Assembly: GCA_017651315.1 (NCBI GenBank)
Contig: JAGCDE010000028.1
Location: 1-50,791, forward strand
DNA: 50,791 nt
Origin: Bacteroidaceae bacterium
Lineage (GTDB): Bacteria > Bacteroidota > Bacteroidia > Bacteroidales > Bacteroidaceae
Direction of reading: 5' to 3'
Of this stretch, positions 17,244 to 27,900 are shown in pieces. How positions within the stretch are numbered: the stretch's first letter is position 1; each line of letters opens with the position of its first letter. The notes beneath the pieces were generated by a model. The model searched no databases and was not told the DNA's origin. It saw only the letters and a program-made list of their open reading frames with translations. The position numbers and the translations under genes were made by a program.

Positions 17244-17866
17244 TGGAGCTGATAAGGAAATATTTCCCTGAGCTGACCGAAACCCAACTGTCTCAGTTCG
17301 AGCAGTTGGGGGCACTCTATACTGACTGGAACAGCAAGATTAACGTCATATCCCGAAAGGACATAGACAACCTGTACGGGCATCACGTCCTGCACTCGCT
17401 TGCCATTGCCAGGGTGATACGGTTCGCAGACGGGACACGTATAGCCGATGTGGGGACAGGAGGAGGCTTCCCGGGCATTCCACTGGCCATACTGTTCCCC
17501 GAATGCAGTTTCACCCTGATAGACAGCATAGGAAAGAAAGTGCGCGTGGCTCAGGATGTGGCGCTTCAGACCGGCCTCAGGAATGTGGTTTGCCGCCACG
17601 AGCGGGCCGAGGATGAAAAGGAACGCTTTGAATTCGTCCTGTCACGCGGAGTGATGCCCCTGCCCGACCTGTGTTCCGTTGCAGGCCGTATGATAGAGCG
17701 CAAGGTTCAGCGCAACGCCTACCCAAATGGTGTGTTATGCCTCAAAGGAGGGAATCTGGGGACCGAGACGGCAAAATTCCGTAAAGTGACAGAAATCACA
17801 GATATCGGAAAGTTCTTCAGCGAGGAGTATTTCAAGGACAAGAAAGTGGTTTACGTACAGATATGA
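17243..17866 (+). CDS. rsmG: 16S rRNA (guanine-527 N7) methyltransferase RsmG
   Basis: The 207-residue protein has the RsmG start (MELIRKYFPELTETQLSQFE), the region DWNSKINVISRKD and HVLHSL, and the SAM-binding motif IADVGTGGGFPGIPLAILFP near residue 68. It methylates G527 of 16S rRNA in the small subunit; loss gives low-level streptomycin resistance in other bacteria. It overlaps both neighbours (one base with the SIMPL gene, four with the MBL-fold gene), so this is one tight operon. Length and motifs match the family; identity is secure. Confidence 0.95.
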   Translation: MELIRKYFPELTETQLSQFEQLGALYTDWNSKINVISRKDIDNLYGHHVLHSLAIARVIRFADGTRIADVGTGGGFPGIPLAILFPECSFTLIDSIGKKVRVAQDVALQTGLRNVVCRHERAEDEKERFEFVLSRGVMPLPDLCSVAGRMIERKVQRNAYPNGVLCLKGGNLGTETAKFRKVTEITDIGKFFSEEYFKDKKVVYVQI

Positions 17867-18498
17867 TGCAAGTCAAATGCATGGAGTTCAACTTTCTCCC
17901 GGTCAACACCTACATCGTCTGGGATGAGACCGGGGAGGCGGCAGTCATCGACCCCGGATGTTTCTATCCGGGCGAAACGGAGCAGCTGGCGGCATTCATA
18001 CGCGACAACGGCCTTGACGTTAAGCTGCTTCTGAACACCCATCTGCATTTTGACCACGTTTTCGGCAATACTTTCGTTGAGGAGACCTACAGGGTCAAGG
18101 CGCACGCAAACGACCTGGATATGCCCTGGATAAAGTCCATGAGCAGAAGGCTTGCAGTGTTCGGGATAAACTACGAGGGACAGGTCAGCCCCATCCTGCC
18201 GGAGAACGTACTCCGCGAGGGTGACACCGTATCGTTCGGCAACACCACCTTCCACGTGCTGCATGTTCCCGGTCACTCACCAGGCAGCATCGTATTCCTT
18301 AACAGGGAACAGGGCTGCGTCTTTACGGGCGATGTGATTTTCCAGGGCAGCTACGGCCGCACAGACTTCCCGGACGGCAACCATGAGGCACTGATGACAG
18401 GCATCAGGACCAAACTGCTCACCCTCCCCGAATCCACCACCGTCTATCCAGGCCACGGACCGGCCACAGACATAAAACACGAAAAAATATTCTACTGA
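17863..18498 (+). CDS. MBL-fold metallohydrolase, glyoxalase II-like
   Basis: The 211-residue protein has the metallo-beta-lactamase fold signature THLHFDH (about residues 59-65), the next metal ligands in VPGHSPGS and TGDVIF, and the last His in YPGHGP. This set binds two metal ions. The family includes glyoxalase II, persulfide dioxygenases and other thioester hydrolases; the substrate here is not determined. It begins at ATGATG overlapping the rsmG stop, so either of the two ATG codons may serve. No signal peptide, so cytoplasmic. Confidence 0.88.
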   Translation: MMQVKCMEFNFLPVNTYIVWDETGEAAVIDPGCFYPGETEQLAAFIRDNGLDVKLLLNTHLHFDHVFGNTFVEETYRVKAHANDLDMPWIKSMSRRLAVFGINYEGQVSPILPENVLREGDTVSFGNTTFHVLHVPGHSPGSIVFLNREQGCVFTGDVIFQGSYGRTDFPDGNHEALMTGIRTKLLTLPESTTVYPGHGPATDIKHEKIFY

Positions 18499-18507
18499 TT
18501 AAAAAAG

Positions 18508-19593
18508 ATGAATACAAGAACATTACTGACCATAATCCTGACACTGGCCTCCGTAGCTATGCGGGCGCAGGATGAGCCGGCATCGGCAATGGTGTTTGAC
18601 AGCTACGAATGGGACTTCGGTACCGTTGATGAAGCCGACGGACCCGTATCGCACACCTTCCATTTTGCAAACATTTCGAATAACCCCATACAGATCGACA
18701 ATGTGGCCACCAGCTGCGGCTGCACATACGCCGAATACTCCACACAGCCCATACCGGGTGGAGAGGAGGGCGAGATTACCGTCATACTGAACCCCTCCCG
18801 TCAGCCCGAAGGCCGCATATTCCGCGAAGTGGAGATTCTCACCAAGGACCGCAGGAACTACGCCAGTCTCTCGATATTCGCAGATATAAAGCCCATACCC
18901 ATGGGACTGGAGCAGATCTACCCACACCTGCTTGCCGCCACGGTCAAGACCAACACCTTGCGTTGCAACTTCGGATATGTGGCACAGGGCGAGACCGTGA
19001 CCAAAGTGGTCAATCTGGCCAACGTGGGCGACAAGCCCGTCAAACTCTCCGTACAGAGCACAGGAAACAGATACGGGATGACCGTCCAGTGCCCCGAGAC
19101 CATCGATCCCGAGGAGGTGAAAAGCCTGCGCGTAACCTACACTATCCCCAAAGGAAAGAACAGTTTCGGAATGGCCCGTGACACCTTGTGGCTTGTGGCA
19201 GACGGTATTAAGAGCGAACTGCCCATAGCCGTCACCGCCCTCCGGGTCGGGAATTTCACGGAGAGCGGGAACCAGGCGAAACCCGTCATGCGCATTGAAC
19301 CTTCATACGTAGAGTTCGGGGAGAAAGCACCCGGCAAGACTTTCAGGAAAACAATCACGATAGGGAACACCGGCAATGCCGATCTTGTTTTCCACGACGT
19401 GGAAGCCTGCCAGGGAACCACCACGACCCTTAAGAACGGACAGACAATAAAACCCGGACAGGAAATTAAGGTGACGGTAACCATCACCAACTCCACTAAG
19501 GCCAACGAGACCACCATGGGCTCAATCAACCTCACCACCAACGATCCGGTCCGTCCTTTCAGGGAACTCCGGCTTCAGATTGATACAAAATAA
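18508..19593 (+). CDS. DUF1573 domain protein, exported
   Basis: The 361-residue protein has a signal peptide (MNTRTLLTIILTLASVAMRA) and an N-terminal DUF1573 domain (about 25-125), with FDSYEWDFGTV, HTFHFANISNNPI and TSCGCTYAEYS. At least two further Ig-like beta-sandwich units follow (about 150-240 and 260-361; NFGYVAQGETVTKVVNLANVG, EFGEKAPGKTFRKTITIGNTG). DUF1573 proteins are common in Bacteroidetes as periplasmic or surface proteins of unknown function. It starts 9 bases after the MBL gene and probably closes that operon. Confidence 0.85.
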   Translation: MNTRTLLTIILTLASVAMRAQDEPASAMVFDSYEWDFGTVDEADGPVSHTFHFANISNNPIQIDNVATSCGCTYAEYSTQPIPGGEEGEITVILNPSRQPEGRIFREVEILTKDRRNYASLSIFADIKPIPMGLEQIYPHLLAATVKTNTLRCNFGYVAQGETVTKVVNLANVGDKPVKLSVQSTGNRYGMTVQCPETIDPEEVKSLRVTYTIPKGKNSFGMARDTLWLVADGIKSELPIAVTALRVGNFTESGNQAKPVMRIEPSYVEFGEKAPGKTFRKTITIGNTGNADLVFHDVEACQGTTTTLKNGQTIKPGQEIKVTVTITNSTKANETTMGSINLTTNDPVRPFRELRLQIDTK

Positions 19594-19664
19594 ATAAAAT
19601 AAAAATAGACAATTAATTCAAAATATCCCTATCTTTACATCAGCTAACAACTAACCATAATCTT

Positions 19665-22322
19665 ATGAAAAAGTCATTTTTACTTGCCTGTGTGGCGGCA
19701 GCGCTGTCACTCGCGGCATGTGGAGGAGGCTCAGGAAAATATGAGTATCCCTTCCAGAATCCCAATCTCAAGATTGAAAAACGTGTGGAGAACCTTCTGT
19801 CACTGCTCACCCCCGAGGAGAAGGTAGGACTGATGATGAACGGCTCCATCTCCATTGACAGTCTCGGCATTCCGGCTTACAACTGGTGGTCGGAGGCTTG
19901 CCACGGAATCTGCATGAACGGTGCCACGGTATTCCCGCAGGCTATCGCACTGGCCGCCACATTCGATGACGAGCAGCAGTATGAGGTCTATACCGTCGTG
20001 TCCGATGAGGCCCGCGCACACTGGAACACAAGTGACCATAACCAGTTCGGCAAGACACGCGCCACAGGCGGTGCATGGCATCAGGGACTCTCGTTCTGGT
20101 GCCCCAACATCAACATCTACCGCGACCCGCGCTGGGGACGCGGCCAGGAGACCAGCGGTGAGGACCCCTACCTGACAGGTAAGATGGGAACCGCCCTTGT
20201 AAAAGGTATGCAGGGTGACAACCCCAAGTACTACAAGACACATGCATGTGCCAAGCACTACGCAGTTCACAGCGGCCTTGAGGCCAACCGCCACCGCTTC
20301 AACGTAGCGGTATCAATGCGTGACCTGTGGGAGACTTACCTGCCCGCCTTCAAGACCCTGGTGACCGAGGCCGGCGTCCAGGAGGTCATGTGCGCATACA
20401 ATGCATACGAGGGCGAGCCCTGCTGCGGCAGCGACCGTCTGCTAACCGACATCCTGCGCAACAAGTGGGGCTACAAGGCACTCGTCGTTTCGGACTGCGG
20501 CGCCATCAACAACTTCTACAACCGCGGTCAGCATGAGACCCACGCCAATGCCGTCGAGGCCAGTGTCGATGCTGTCCTTTCCGGTACCGACATAGAGTGC
20601 GGAACAAGCTATAACGCCCTTGTACAGGCCATGCAGGAGGGAAAGATCAGCGAAGCTGACCTGGATGTCTCACTCCGCCGCATTCTCCGTTCACGTTTCG
20701 AGCTGGGTATGCACGATCCCGTTGAGATGGATCCGTGGAAGGACCTGGGAGCTGATGACATCAGCAGTCCGGCACATGCGGCCCTGGCACACAAGGCTGC
20801 CGACGAGGCTATGGTTCTGCTCAAGAACCAGGGCAACATACTTCCTTTGAAGAAGTCGGGCCTCACCATCGCCATCGTAGGCCCCAACGCCGACAATGTC
20901 TCCATGCAGTACGGCAACTACAACGGCACCCCCACCCGCGAGAACCAGATATCCATCCTTCAGGCCATCAAGGCCAAAGCTCCGAACGCCACCATAATAT
21001 ATGACCGCGCCTGCGAGCTGGCCGATGACTACCTGACCGTCAACCACGTCAAGGACCTCAATGACGGCAAGGGAATATATGCTGAATTCTGGAACAACAC
21101 AAGAATGAGCGGCACTCCCGCAGCCAAGGGTTACTACGATGAGATCAACATGCGCACCATGGGTGACTACCGTTTCGCCGAAGGTGTCGAGATGAACAAC
21201 TTCTCAGCCCGCATGACAGGCAAGTATGTGGCTGACTTCACCGGCGACCTGAGTTACAGCGTACGCGGCAACGACACCTGGAAGCTCACCGTGAACGGCA
21301 AGGTAATTGCCGAGCAGAAAGAGCCCTCACAGCAGCAGGGACGCGGAGGCTTCGGCCGTGGGACCCAGGCACAGACCCCGTCATTCAAGGTTGTCAAGGG
21401 TCAGACATACAACATCCAGATTGACTATACCAAGGGTGAGAGCGGTTCGGCATACCTCACATTCGAACTGAGCCAGCGTAAGCTCGCCGAGTTCGAGTCT
21501 GTGGCTCAGAAAGTCAGAAACGCCGATGTCATCATCATGGTTTCAGGTATCTCCGCCCGTCTTGAGGGAGAGGAGATGCGCGTGAACTACGAGGGATTCT
21601 CAGGCGGCGACCGCACTAAGATCGAGCTTCCCAAGGTTCAGTTGCGTCTGCTTGAAGCCATGTACAAGACCGGCAAGCCGGTCATCCTGGTCAACTGCTC
21701 CGGCTCCGCCATCGGATTCGGTGCTGTGGAGAACCAGTATCAGGCACTGCTTCAGGCATGGTACGGCGGTCAGGCCGGCGGTCTGGCTGTTGCCGATGTC
21801 CTGTTCGGCGACTATAACCCCGCAGGCCGTCTGCCGGTGACCTTCTACAAGAGCACCGACCAGCTGCCCGGCGATGTCGAGGACTACAATATGGACCACG
21901 GCTTCACCTACCGCTACTTCAAGGGTGAGCCCCTGTACGCTTTCGGCTATGGCTTGAGCTACACCACATTCAGCTACGGCAGCGCCACCCTCTCCAAAGA
22001 GAGCATCAAGGCCGGAGGAACCGTCGATATCACCGTTCCCGTGACCAATACCGGAAAGATGGACGGCGATGAGGTTGTACAGATCTACATCAAGTCACTC
22101 GACAATCCTGCAGCTCCCATCAAGTCACTCAAGGGATTCAAGCGCGTGAACATCCCCGCAGGCCAGACCGCCCAGGTAAAGATTACACTTGAGCCCAAGG
22201 CATTCGAATACTATGACGAGAAGATTGACGAGCTGGCAGCCATGCCCGGCCGCTACAAGATCCTCTACGGCCCGTCATCGCTTGACAAGGACCTGAAATC
22301 CATTGATTTCACGGTGAAGTAA
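19665..22322 (+). CDS. GH3 beta-glucosidase/xylosidase lipoprotein with PA14-type insert
   Basis: The 885-residue protein has a lipoprotein signal (MKKSFLLACVAAALSLAAC). The GH3 N-domain (about 35-350) has RDPRWGRGQETSGEDP and KHYAVHSG, and the nucleophile Asp is in LVVSDCGAI near residue 275. The alpha/beta GH3 C-domain is split by a PA14-like insert (about 465-610, GIYAEFWNN, YSVRGNDTWKLTVNG). It ends with an Fn3-like domain (about 765-860, GDEVVQIYIKS). A Gly-rich patch QQQGRGGFGRGTQAQ (about residues 555-570) sits in a PA14 loop. The pattern suits an exo-acting beta-xylosidase or beta-glucosidase on hemicellulose oligosaccharides. A weak -7-like TATCTTTA is at 19630-19637. Confidence 0.93.
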   Translation: MKKSFLLACVAAALSLAACGGGSGKYEYPFQNPNLKIEKRVENLLSLLTPEEKVGLMMNGSISIDSLGIPAYNWWSEACHGICMNGATVFPQAIALAATFDDEQQYEVYTVVSDEARAHWNTSDHNQFGKTRATGGAWHQGLSFWCPNINIYRDPRWGRGQETSGEDPYLTGKMGTALVKGMQGDNPKYYKTHACAKHYAVHSGLEANRHRFNVAVSMRDLWETYLPAFKTLVTEAGVQEVMCAYNAYEGEPCCGSDRLLTDILRNKWGYKALVVSDCGAINNFYNRGQHETHANAVEASVDAVLSGTDIECGTSYNALVQAMQEGKISEADLDVSLRRILRSRFELGMHDPVEMDPWKDLGADDISSPAHAALAHKAADEAMVLLKNQGNILPLKKSGLTIAIVGPNADNVSMQYGNYNGTPTRENQISILQAIKAKAPNATIIYDRACELADDYLTVNHVKDLNDGKGIYAEFWNNTRMSGTPAAKGYYDEINMRTMGDYRFAEGVEMNNFSARMTGKYVADFTGDLSYSVRGNDTWKLTVNGKVIAEQKEPSQQQGRGGFGRGTQAQTPSFKVVKGQTYNIQIDYTKGESGSAYLTFELSQRKLAEFESVAQKVRNADVIIMVSGISARLEGEEMRVNYEGFSGGDRTKIELPKVQLRLLEAMYKTGKPVILVNCSGSAIGFGAVENQYQALLQAWYGGQAGGLAVADVLFGDYNPAGRLPVTFYKSTDQLPGDVEDYNMDHGFTYRYFKGEPLYAFGYGLSYTTFSYGSATLSKESIKAGGTVDITVPVTNTGKMDGDEVVQIYIKSLDNPAAPIKSLKGFKRVNIPAGQTAQVKITLEPKAFEYYDEKIDELAAMPGRYKILYGPSSLDKDLKSIDFTVK

Positions 22323-22367
22323 ACATTACAGACAGGAACGCCACAAAAGGGGGCGGTCTCATTTGCT

Positions 22368-22407
22368 GTGAACCCCAAAAGTCAGGCTTAAAACTTTTGG
22401 GGTTCAC
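22368..22407. repeat. 14-bp perfect inverted repeat resembling back-to-back IS3-type ends
   Basis: GTGAACCCCAAAAG (22368-22381) and its exact inverse (22394-22407) enclose 12 bases. It lies 45 bases after the GH3 stop and may end that transcript, but no T-run follows. TGAACCCCAAAAGT...ACTTTTGGGGTTCA also resembles terminal repeats of IS150/IS3-type elements in the 5'-TG...CA-3' orientation, so it may be an extremely deleted copy. TTGC occurs close to both flanks. The rest of 22323-22524 shows nothing further. Confidence 0.6.
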
Positions 22408-22524
22408 TTGCATAAGCAGCGCACGGTCCGCGGTCATGAACAGCCTCTTCAGAAGGTTTATCGGGGTATAGTTTCCTGAGCGCACAAATGACCGTGACGC
22501 CGGAATGGAACAGACAGGTTTAAT

Positions 22525-24399
22525 ATGAGACAATATCGGAAACAATTGTTGTGTGCCGCCATTATGTTGATAGGAACAGTCACCATAATGGCACAACGTG
22601 TATCACTGAGCCGTCCGCATGGTTTCTGTACGTCATCTTTTCCGCTCACCATGACCGTGGAAGACGGTGATGGTCCGGATGCCTGGACAGTCCGATACAC
22701 GCTGGACTGCAGTACACCGACTTCGGAGAGTCCGGTTTATTCGGAGCCTCTCGCCATCAGTGGAAATACCATCGTGCGGGCAGCCGCCTTTGACGGTGAG
22801 GTCATGACGACCGGCATCACCACCGCCACATATCTGTTCGTTGACGACATTCTCAATCAGAGCGACACCCCTGAGGGATATCCCGCCAAGTGGGGGAAAT
22901 ACGCCCAGATCAGCGGTACAGCCATTGCCGACTATGGCATGGATACCGTTATGACAAAGGACAAGACACTTGCCCCCGTTATCCGGGAGGGGCTGCAATC
23001 CTTGCCTGTGCTGAGCATCGTGACCGACAAGGAGTATCTTTTCAGCCATGAAAACAATGAGGAGACAGGTGGGATATACATATTCACGGGACCTCCTGTG
23101 GGCGATGCCACAGGACACGGATGGACCCGTCCCGCCAGTATCGAACTGATAGGAGGTGAACAGATGCATGACCTCAGCGCCACCTGCGGACTTCGTCTGC
23201 ACGGAGGTCACGGACGTCTCGCGGAAAAGAATCCCAAACACTCGTTCCGTCTGGTCTTCAAGGAAAAATATGGAGACAAGACGCTCAAATACCCTGTCTT
23301 CGGCGATGAAGAGCCTGCCAAGTTCGACCAGCTCGTGCTACGCTGCCACTTCGGCAATTCATGGCAACACTGGAGCGAATCGAACCGTCAGATGGCACAA
23401 TACACCCGCGATGTGTGGGCCCGCATGATGCAGCGCAAGATGGGACGCACCAGCGTGAATGCACTCTATGTGAACCTGTTCCTGAACGGTATGTACTGGG
23501 GCCTCTACAACATAGCCGAGCGCGTGGATGACCAGTTCGGGAAAAACCATCTCGGGGGCAGGAAAGAGGACATCGATGTCATTCGGGTGGAAGAGGACGG
23601 AGGGAATCACCTTGAAGCCGCTGCCGGTGACATGGAGGCGTGGAACCTGATGGTGAAGACTGCAGCCCGGGCTGCCGATGATGCCGCATACGGACAGTTG
23701 GATACGTTGCTTGACATAGACAGTTTCATTGACTACATGCTGATAAACCAATATGCCGGCAACACCGATTGGGACCATCACAACTGGTACGCCGTCCGTC
23801 GGCGCGGCCCCGACAGCGAGGGATTCCGCTTTCTCTGCTGGGATACCGAAATCATCTTCGACAACGTGAACGAGAATGTGCTGGGTAAGAAAAACGGGCG
23901 CAACTACCCTACCGGCATCTTCCACCATCTTATGGAAAACCCTCAGTTTGCACGCCGATACCTCAAGCGTGCGCTCATCGTCCTGGCCGATGACGGACTC
24001 CTGGGACAGGCATCCTCAGAGCAACTTTGGGACAGCCTCTACCACAATATCGAGACTGCCATCTACGCCGAATCGGCCCGTTGGGGCGACTATCGGCGCG
24101 ACGTCCATCCCTACACCTCCAAAGGACACCGTTACACCGTGGAGAAATACTATATGAAAGAGCGTTCGCGTCTCCACGACGAATATTTTCCGACACGTTC
24201 AAAGCGTGTGCTCAACAGCATAATAAGTTTCGTGGACATCGATGACCTGGATGCCCTGCAACAGGAAATACTCGGTATCGGCGGAGCAGCAACCGCCCCT
24301 GCATACGATGACAGGTACTACAATCTGCAAGGCCAACCCGTAACATTCCCCACTCCCGGGCTCTATATCCACCACGGCAGAATTATACTGTTCAAATAG
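22525..24399 (+). CDS. CotH-family secreted protein
   Basis: The 624-residue protein has a signal peptide (MRQYRKQLLCAAIMLIGTVTIMA). A chitobiase-C-terminal-like domain follows (about 24-105, RYTLDCSTPTSESPVYSEPL), then a CotH domain (about 145-560) with LRLHGGHGR, LFLNGMYWGLYNIAERVDD (about residue 318) and FRFLCWDTEIIFDN (about 434). It ends YYNLQGQPVTF...GLYIHHGRIILFK, the same kind of short C-terminal tag as the other CotH protein and the first gene of the window. CotH proteins are atypical protein kinases in Bacillus spores; here the partner is unknown. It lies between GH3 and MgtC genes on the same strand. Confidence 0.87.
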   Translation: MRQYRKQLLCAAIMLIGTVTIMAQRVSLSRPHGFCTSSFPLTMTVEDGDGPDAWTVRYTLDCSTPTSESPVYSEPLAISGNTIVRAAAFDGEVMTTGITTATYLFVDDILNQSDTPEGYPAKWGKYAQISGTAIADYGMDTVMTKDKTLAPVIREGLQSLPVLSIVTDKEYLFSHENNEETGGIYIFTGPPVGDATGHGWTRPASIELIGGEQMHDLSATCGLRLHGGHGRLAEKNPKHSFRLVFKEKYGDKTLKYPVFGDEEPAKFDQLVLRCHFGNSWQHWSESNRQMAQYTRDVWARMMQRKMGRTSVNALYVNLFLNGMYWGLYNIAERVDDQFGKNHLGGRKEDIDVIRVEEDGGNHLEAAAGDMEAWNLMVKTAARAADDAAYGQLDTLLDIDSFIDYMLINQYAGNTDWDHHNWYAVRRRGPDSEGFRFLCWDTEIIFDNVNENVLGKKNGRNYPTGIFHHLMENPQFARRYLKRALIVLADDGLLGQASSEQLWDSLYHNIETAIYAESARWGDYRRDVHPYTSKGHRYTVEKYYMKERSRLHDEYFPTRSKRVLNSIISFVDIDDLDALQQEILGIGGAATAPAYDDRYYNLQGQPVTFPTPGLYIHHGRIILFK

Positions 24400-24421
24400 G
24401 AATTGCTATTCCAATTATACT

Positions 24422-24429
24422 TATCTTTG
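24422..24429 (+). promoter_or_regulatory. -7 box of the mgtC-like gene
   Basis: TATCTTTG, a perfect TAnnTTTG element, 22 bases before the ATG at 24451. It supports that start over the upstream ATG at 24403, which lies before the promoter box. Confidence 0.65.
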
Positions 24430-24450
24430 CTGATTATATGGAAACTGAGC

Positions 24451-24930
24451 ATGCTTACTGAGAATATTGCCATAACAAGAATACTGGTCAGCGCCGCTCT
24501 CGGTGCCGTAATCGGAGTGGAACGCTATCTGCACAAACATCCGGCAGGTGTCAGGACATTCATGCTTATCTGCATGGCCTCAACTCTTGCCACACTGGCT
24601 TCGATATGGATATGCCAGACCAACCTCAACCTGATAAACGGTGACCCCGGACGTATTGCGGCACAGGTTGTCACCGGCATAGGCTTCATCGGAGCAGGTC
24701 TTATCATCAAGAACAAATTTGACGTTTCCGGACTGACCACTGCAGCCAGCATTTTCGCCACCAGTATAATAGGAATAGCTGTAGGGGTGGGACTCATCCT
24801 GACTTCGGCCATAGTGACGGTCATAGTGACCATCGTACTGGCATCATCATTCCTTTTTCATGACGGGAACTCAAGGAAAGAGGCTGTCAGGAAGCCGGAA
24901 CAGGATGAGGAAGAAGAAGAAAGCGATTAA
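24451..24930 (+). CDS. MgtC/SapB family membrane protein
   Basis: The 159-residue inner-membrane protein has four to five hydrophobic segments and the MgtC motifs LVSAALGAVIGVERYLHKHP, AGVRTFMLICMASTLATL, and DPGRIAAQVVTGIGFIGAG. It ends in a charged tail (EEEEESD). MgtC proteins act in adaptation to low magnesium and modulate membrane potential or ATP synthase in pathogens; in commensals the role is unclear. The start at 24451 is chosen from the promoter box at 24422-24429. The next gene starts 17 bases later, so the CE6-GH51 gene is probably co-transcribed, an unusual pairing. Confidence 0.88.
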   Translation: MLTENIAITRILVSAALGAVIGVERYLHKHPAGVRTFMLICMASTLATLASIWICQTNLNLINGDPGRIAAQVVTGIGFIGAGLIIKNKFDVSGLTTAASIFATSIIGIAVGVGLILTSAIVTVIVTIVLASSFLFHDGNSRKEAVRKPEQDEEEEESD

Positions 24931-24947
24931 AACAAATACTTAATCTT

Positions 24948-27900
24948 ATGAGAACCAAACTGTTTTTTATTTTTATTGCGACAGCCATTATTACGGCCTT
25001 GCCGCTGAGGGCCCAGCAACCTGACCCGAATTTCTTTATCTACCTCTGTTTCGGACAGTCCAATATGGAAGCCGGAGCTACGCCTGCCGAACAGGACAGG
25101 GATTGGAACGATCCCCGTTTCCAGTTTGTGGCAGCCGTGGATATGCCCCGTTTTGACCGCAAGATGGGTCAATGGTACACCGCCACGCCCCCTATCTGCC
25201 GCCAGAGCAACAACCTTGGTCCGGTGGATTTCTTCGGACGCAAGATGATTGAGGAGCTGCCGAGCCAGTACCGCGTGGGCGTTATCAACGTCTCTGTGGC
25301 CGGAGCCAAGCTGGAACTCTGGGACAAGGACGCCTGTGAGGAGTATCTGGCTATGGAAGCCGCCGATCCCAGCCGCAGCTGGTTAGTGAATATGGCCAAG
25401 GAGTATGACATGAGTCCTTACCAGCGTATTGTGGATATGGCCCGCATAGCCCAGAAAAGCGGTGTCATCAAGGGTATGCTGGTGCATCAGGGAGAATCCA
25501 ATCCCGATGACGACCAGTGGTGCGGCCGGCTAAAGAAAATACATGACGACCTCTGCCACGACCTGGGCCTGAATCCCGATGAGATACCAATCCTGGCCGG
25601 TGAACTCAAGCAGGCCGAGCAGGGAGGTGTATGCGCAGCTTTCAACCAGGTTGTGCTCGCCAATCTTCCCAAGACCATGAAGAACGGTTACGTAATTTCA
25701 TCGTTAGGCTGCGAGAGTACCGGTGACCAGTTCCATTTCAGTACAGAGGGAATGCGCCTGATGGGCTACCGCATGGCCGAGAAGATGCTCCAGCTGCAGG
25801 GATTCAAGCCCGTCCAGGAGCGCAGTGTAACCCTGAACCTCAAAAAGAAGGGCCTGGGCATTGAGATAAGCCCCACCCTGGCCGGCATATTCTTTGAGGA
25901 CATAAACCAGTCGCTTGACGGCGGTATCTGCGCCCAGCTCATACAGAACCACTCATTCCAGGCATATAACGTGCCCGATGCTCCAGGCAACCTGAAGGAG
26001 AAGGAATTCTCCTATTCCGATACAGTGATCTTCGGATGGACGGTTATAAAGAAGGAAGGCGCTGCAGGTCAGGTTCATGCCGTAGCTGACAAGCCTCTGG
26101 TAAAGAACCTGAAACGTTACTATGACTATGATCCGAACGACAGGTATGACGATGAACTGCGCTATGCCCAGTACAGCGTACGTTTTGACATTGAGGATGC
26201 CGGTCAGGGAATGGGAATAGCCGCCAACGGTTACGGGACTGCCCCCTACGGCAGCGAGCGTCAGGGCAACTACTACTCCAACAACACGCAGAAGGCCTCC
26301 ATCCCGGCACAGCAGGGAGTAAGTTATGACCTTACACTATATCTGGCTGGTCAGTCCTACCCGGGCACAATAACCGTACAGTTAGAGGATGCCAACGGCC
26401 AGCCGAACTCAAACGCAATAACCATTTCACGCTTGGGCAATGACTGGAGGAAATACACCGGTCAGCTCAAGGCGGAACGCTCTGTTGACAGCCGTCTGAG
26501 CATCATGGCCGATAAGCCCGGAACATTCTGGATAGACTACGTAACCCTGCTGCCGGAGGCGTCACAGCTGTGGCAGAACGGCAAGTACGGACCTTTCCGC
26601 AAAGACCTGATGCAGGCCCTTGCAGACCTCCACCCCACCTTCATGCGCTTCCCGGGCGGATGTGCCAGTGAGGGTACCAATTACTTCGGCCAGCCCTTCT
26701 GGAAGAATTCGGTGGGCCCCGAAGAGGAGAGAATAGGCTTCCGCAACCATTGGGGCTACTGGACTTCGCAGTATGTGGGGTTCTACGAGTATCTGCTTAT
26801 GGCCGAATCATTGGGTGCCACCCCCCTGCCCGTCCTCAACAACGGCGTGACCTGCCAGTTTGCCGGACACCAGTACATTGCACCATTAGAGACCGAGGCT
26901 GACCGCAAGCGTTTCCATGACATTTTCGTGAATGACGCCCTTGACTTCATTGAGTTCTGCAACGGCAGTACAAGCACCACATGGGGCAGGCTGCGCGCCG
27001 ACATGGGACATCCGGAACCGTTTAACCTGAAGTACCTGGGAATCGGCAATGAGAACAAGGGACCGGAGTTCTGGGAGCGTTTTGACATAATATACAAGGA
27101 GGTTCAGGCCAAATACCCGGACATAATAATTGTATCAACCGCAGGTTCGGCAGCTGACGGTCCTGAGTTCAACGCCAACATGCACGAGATTGACACCAAG
27201 TATCAGAACACCGTGGTTGACGAGCACTACTACCGCAACAACCAGTGGTTCTATACCAACGGTGACCGCTATCATGCCGACAAGGTACGCGGGGCCGACG
27301 GCTTCACGTATGACCGCAAGCGTCCCACCCGCGTGTTTGTGGGCGAGTTCGCCAACAACAGCAGCAACAACGACTTTGCATCAGCAATGGCTGAAGCCGC
27401 CTACTGGACCAGCCTGGAACGCAATTCCGATATGGTCGTGATGGCCGCCTACGCACCGCTCTTCTGCAAGAAGGGTTTCAACAAGTGGAACTCCAACCTG
27501 ATATGGTTCGATAACCGCGGCATGTGGCGCACCACCAACTACTACTATCAGAAACTCTTCAGTGAGGCCGGTAACCGCGCCTTCCAGATGACCGATGTCA
27601 TGAACGGAACCGAGGCTGACAAGAGCATCTACACATCGCCCACGATTGACACGGAGACCGGTGAGATATTCATCAAGTTCGTGAACTCCGAGGCCGTTGA
27701 CAAGGAACTGACCATAGACATGGGCAAGGGACAGAAGAAGAAAGCCTATACCGCTACGGTGGATTTCATCTCATCGCATGACACCAAGGTGAAGAACCAG
27801 GGCGACCAGAACACGTTTGCCGGTGCTGAGCCCGCCCAGCCTGCCGCAGGCCAGGGCCAGGGAGGCCGTCCCGGAGGATTCGGCGGATTCGGCGGACGTG

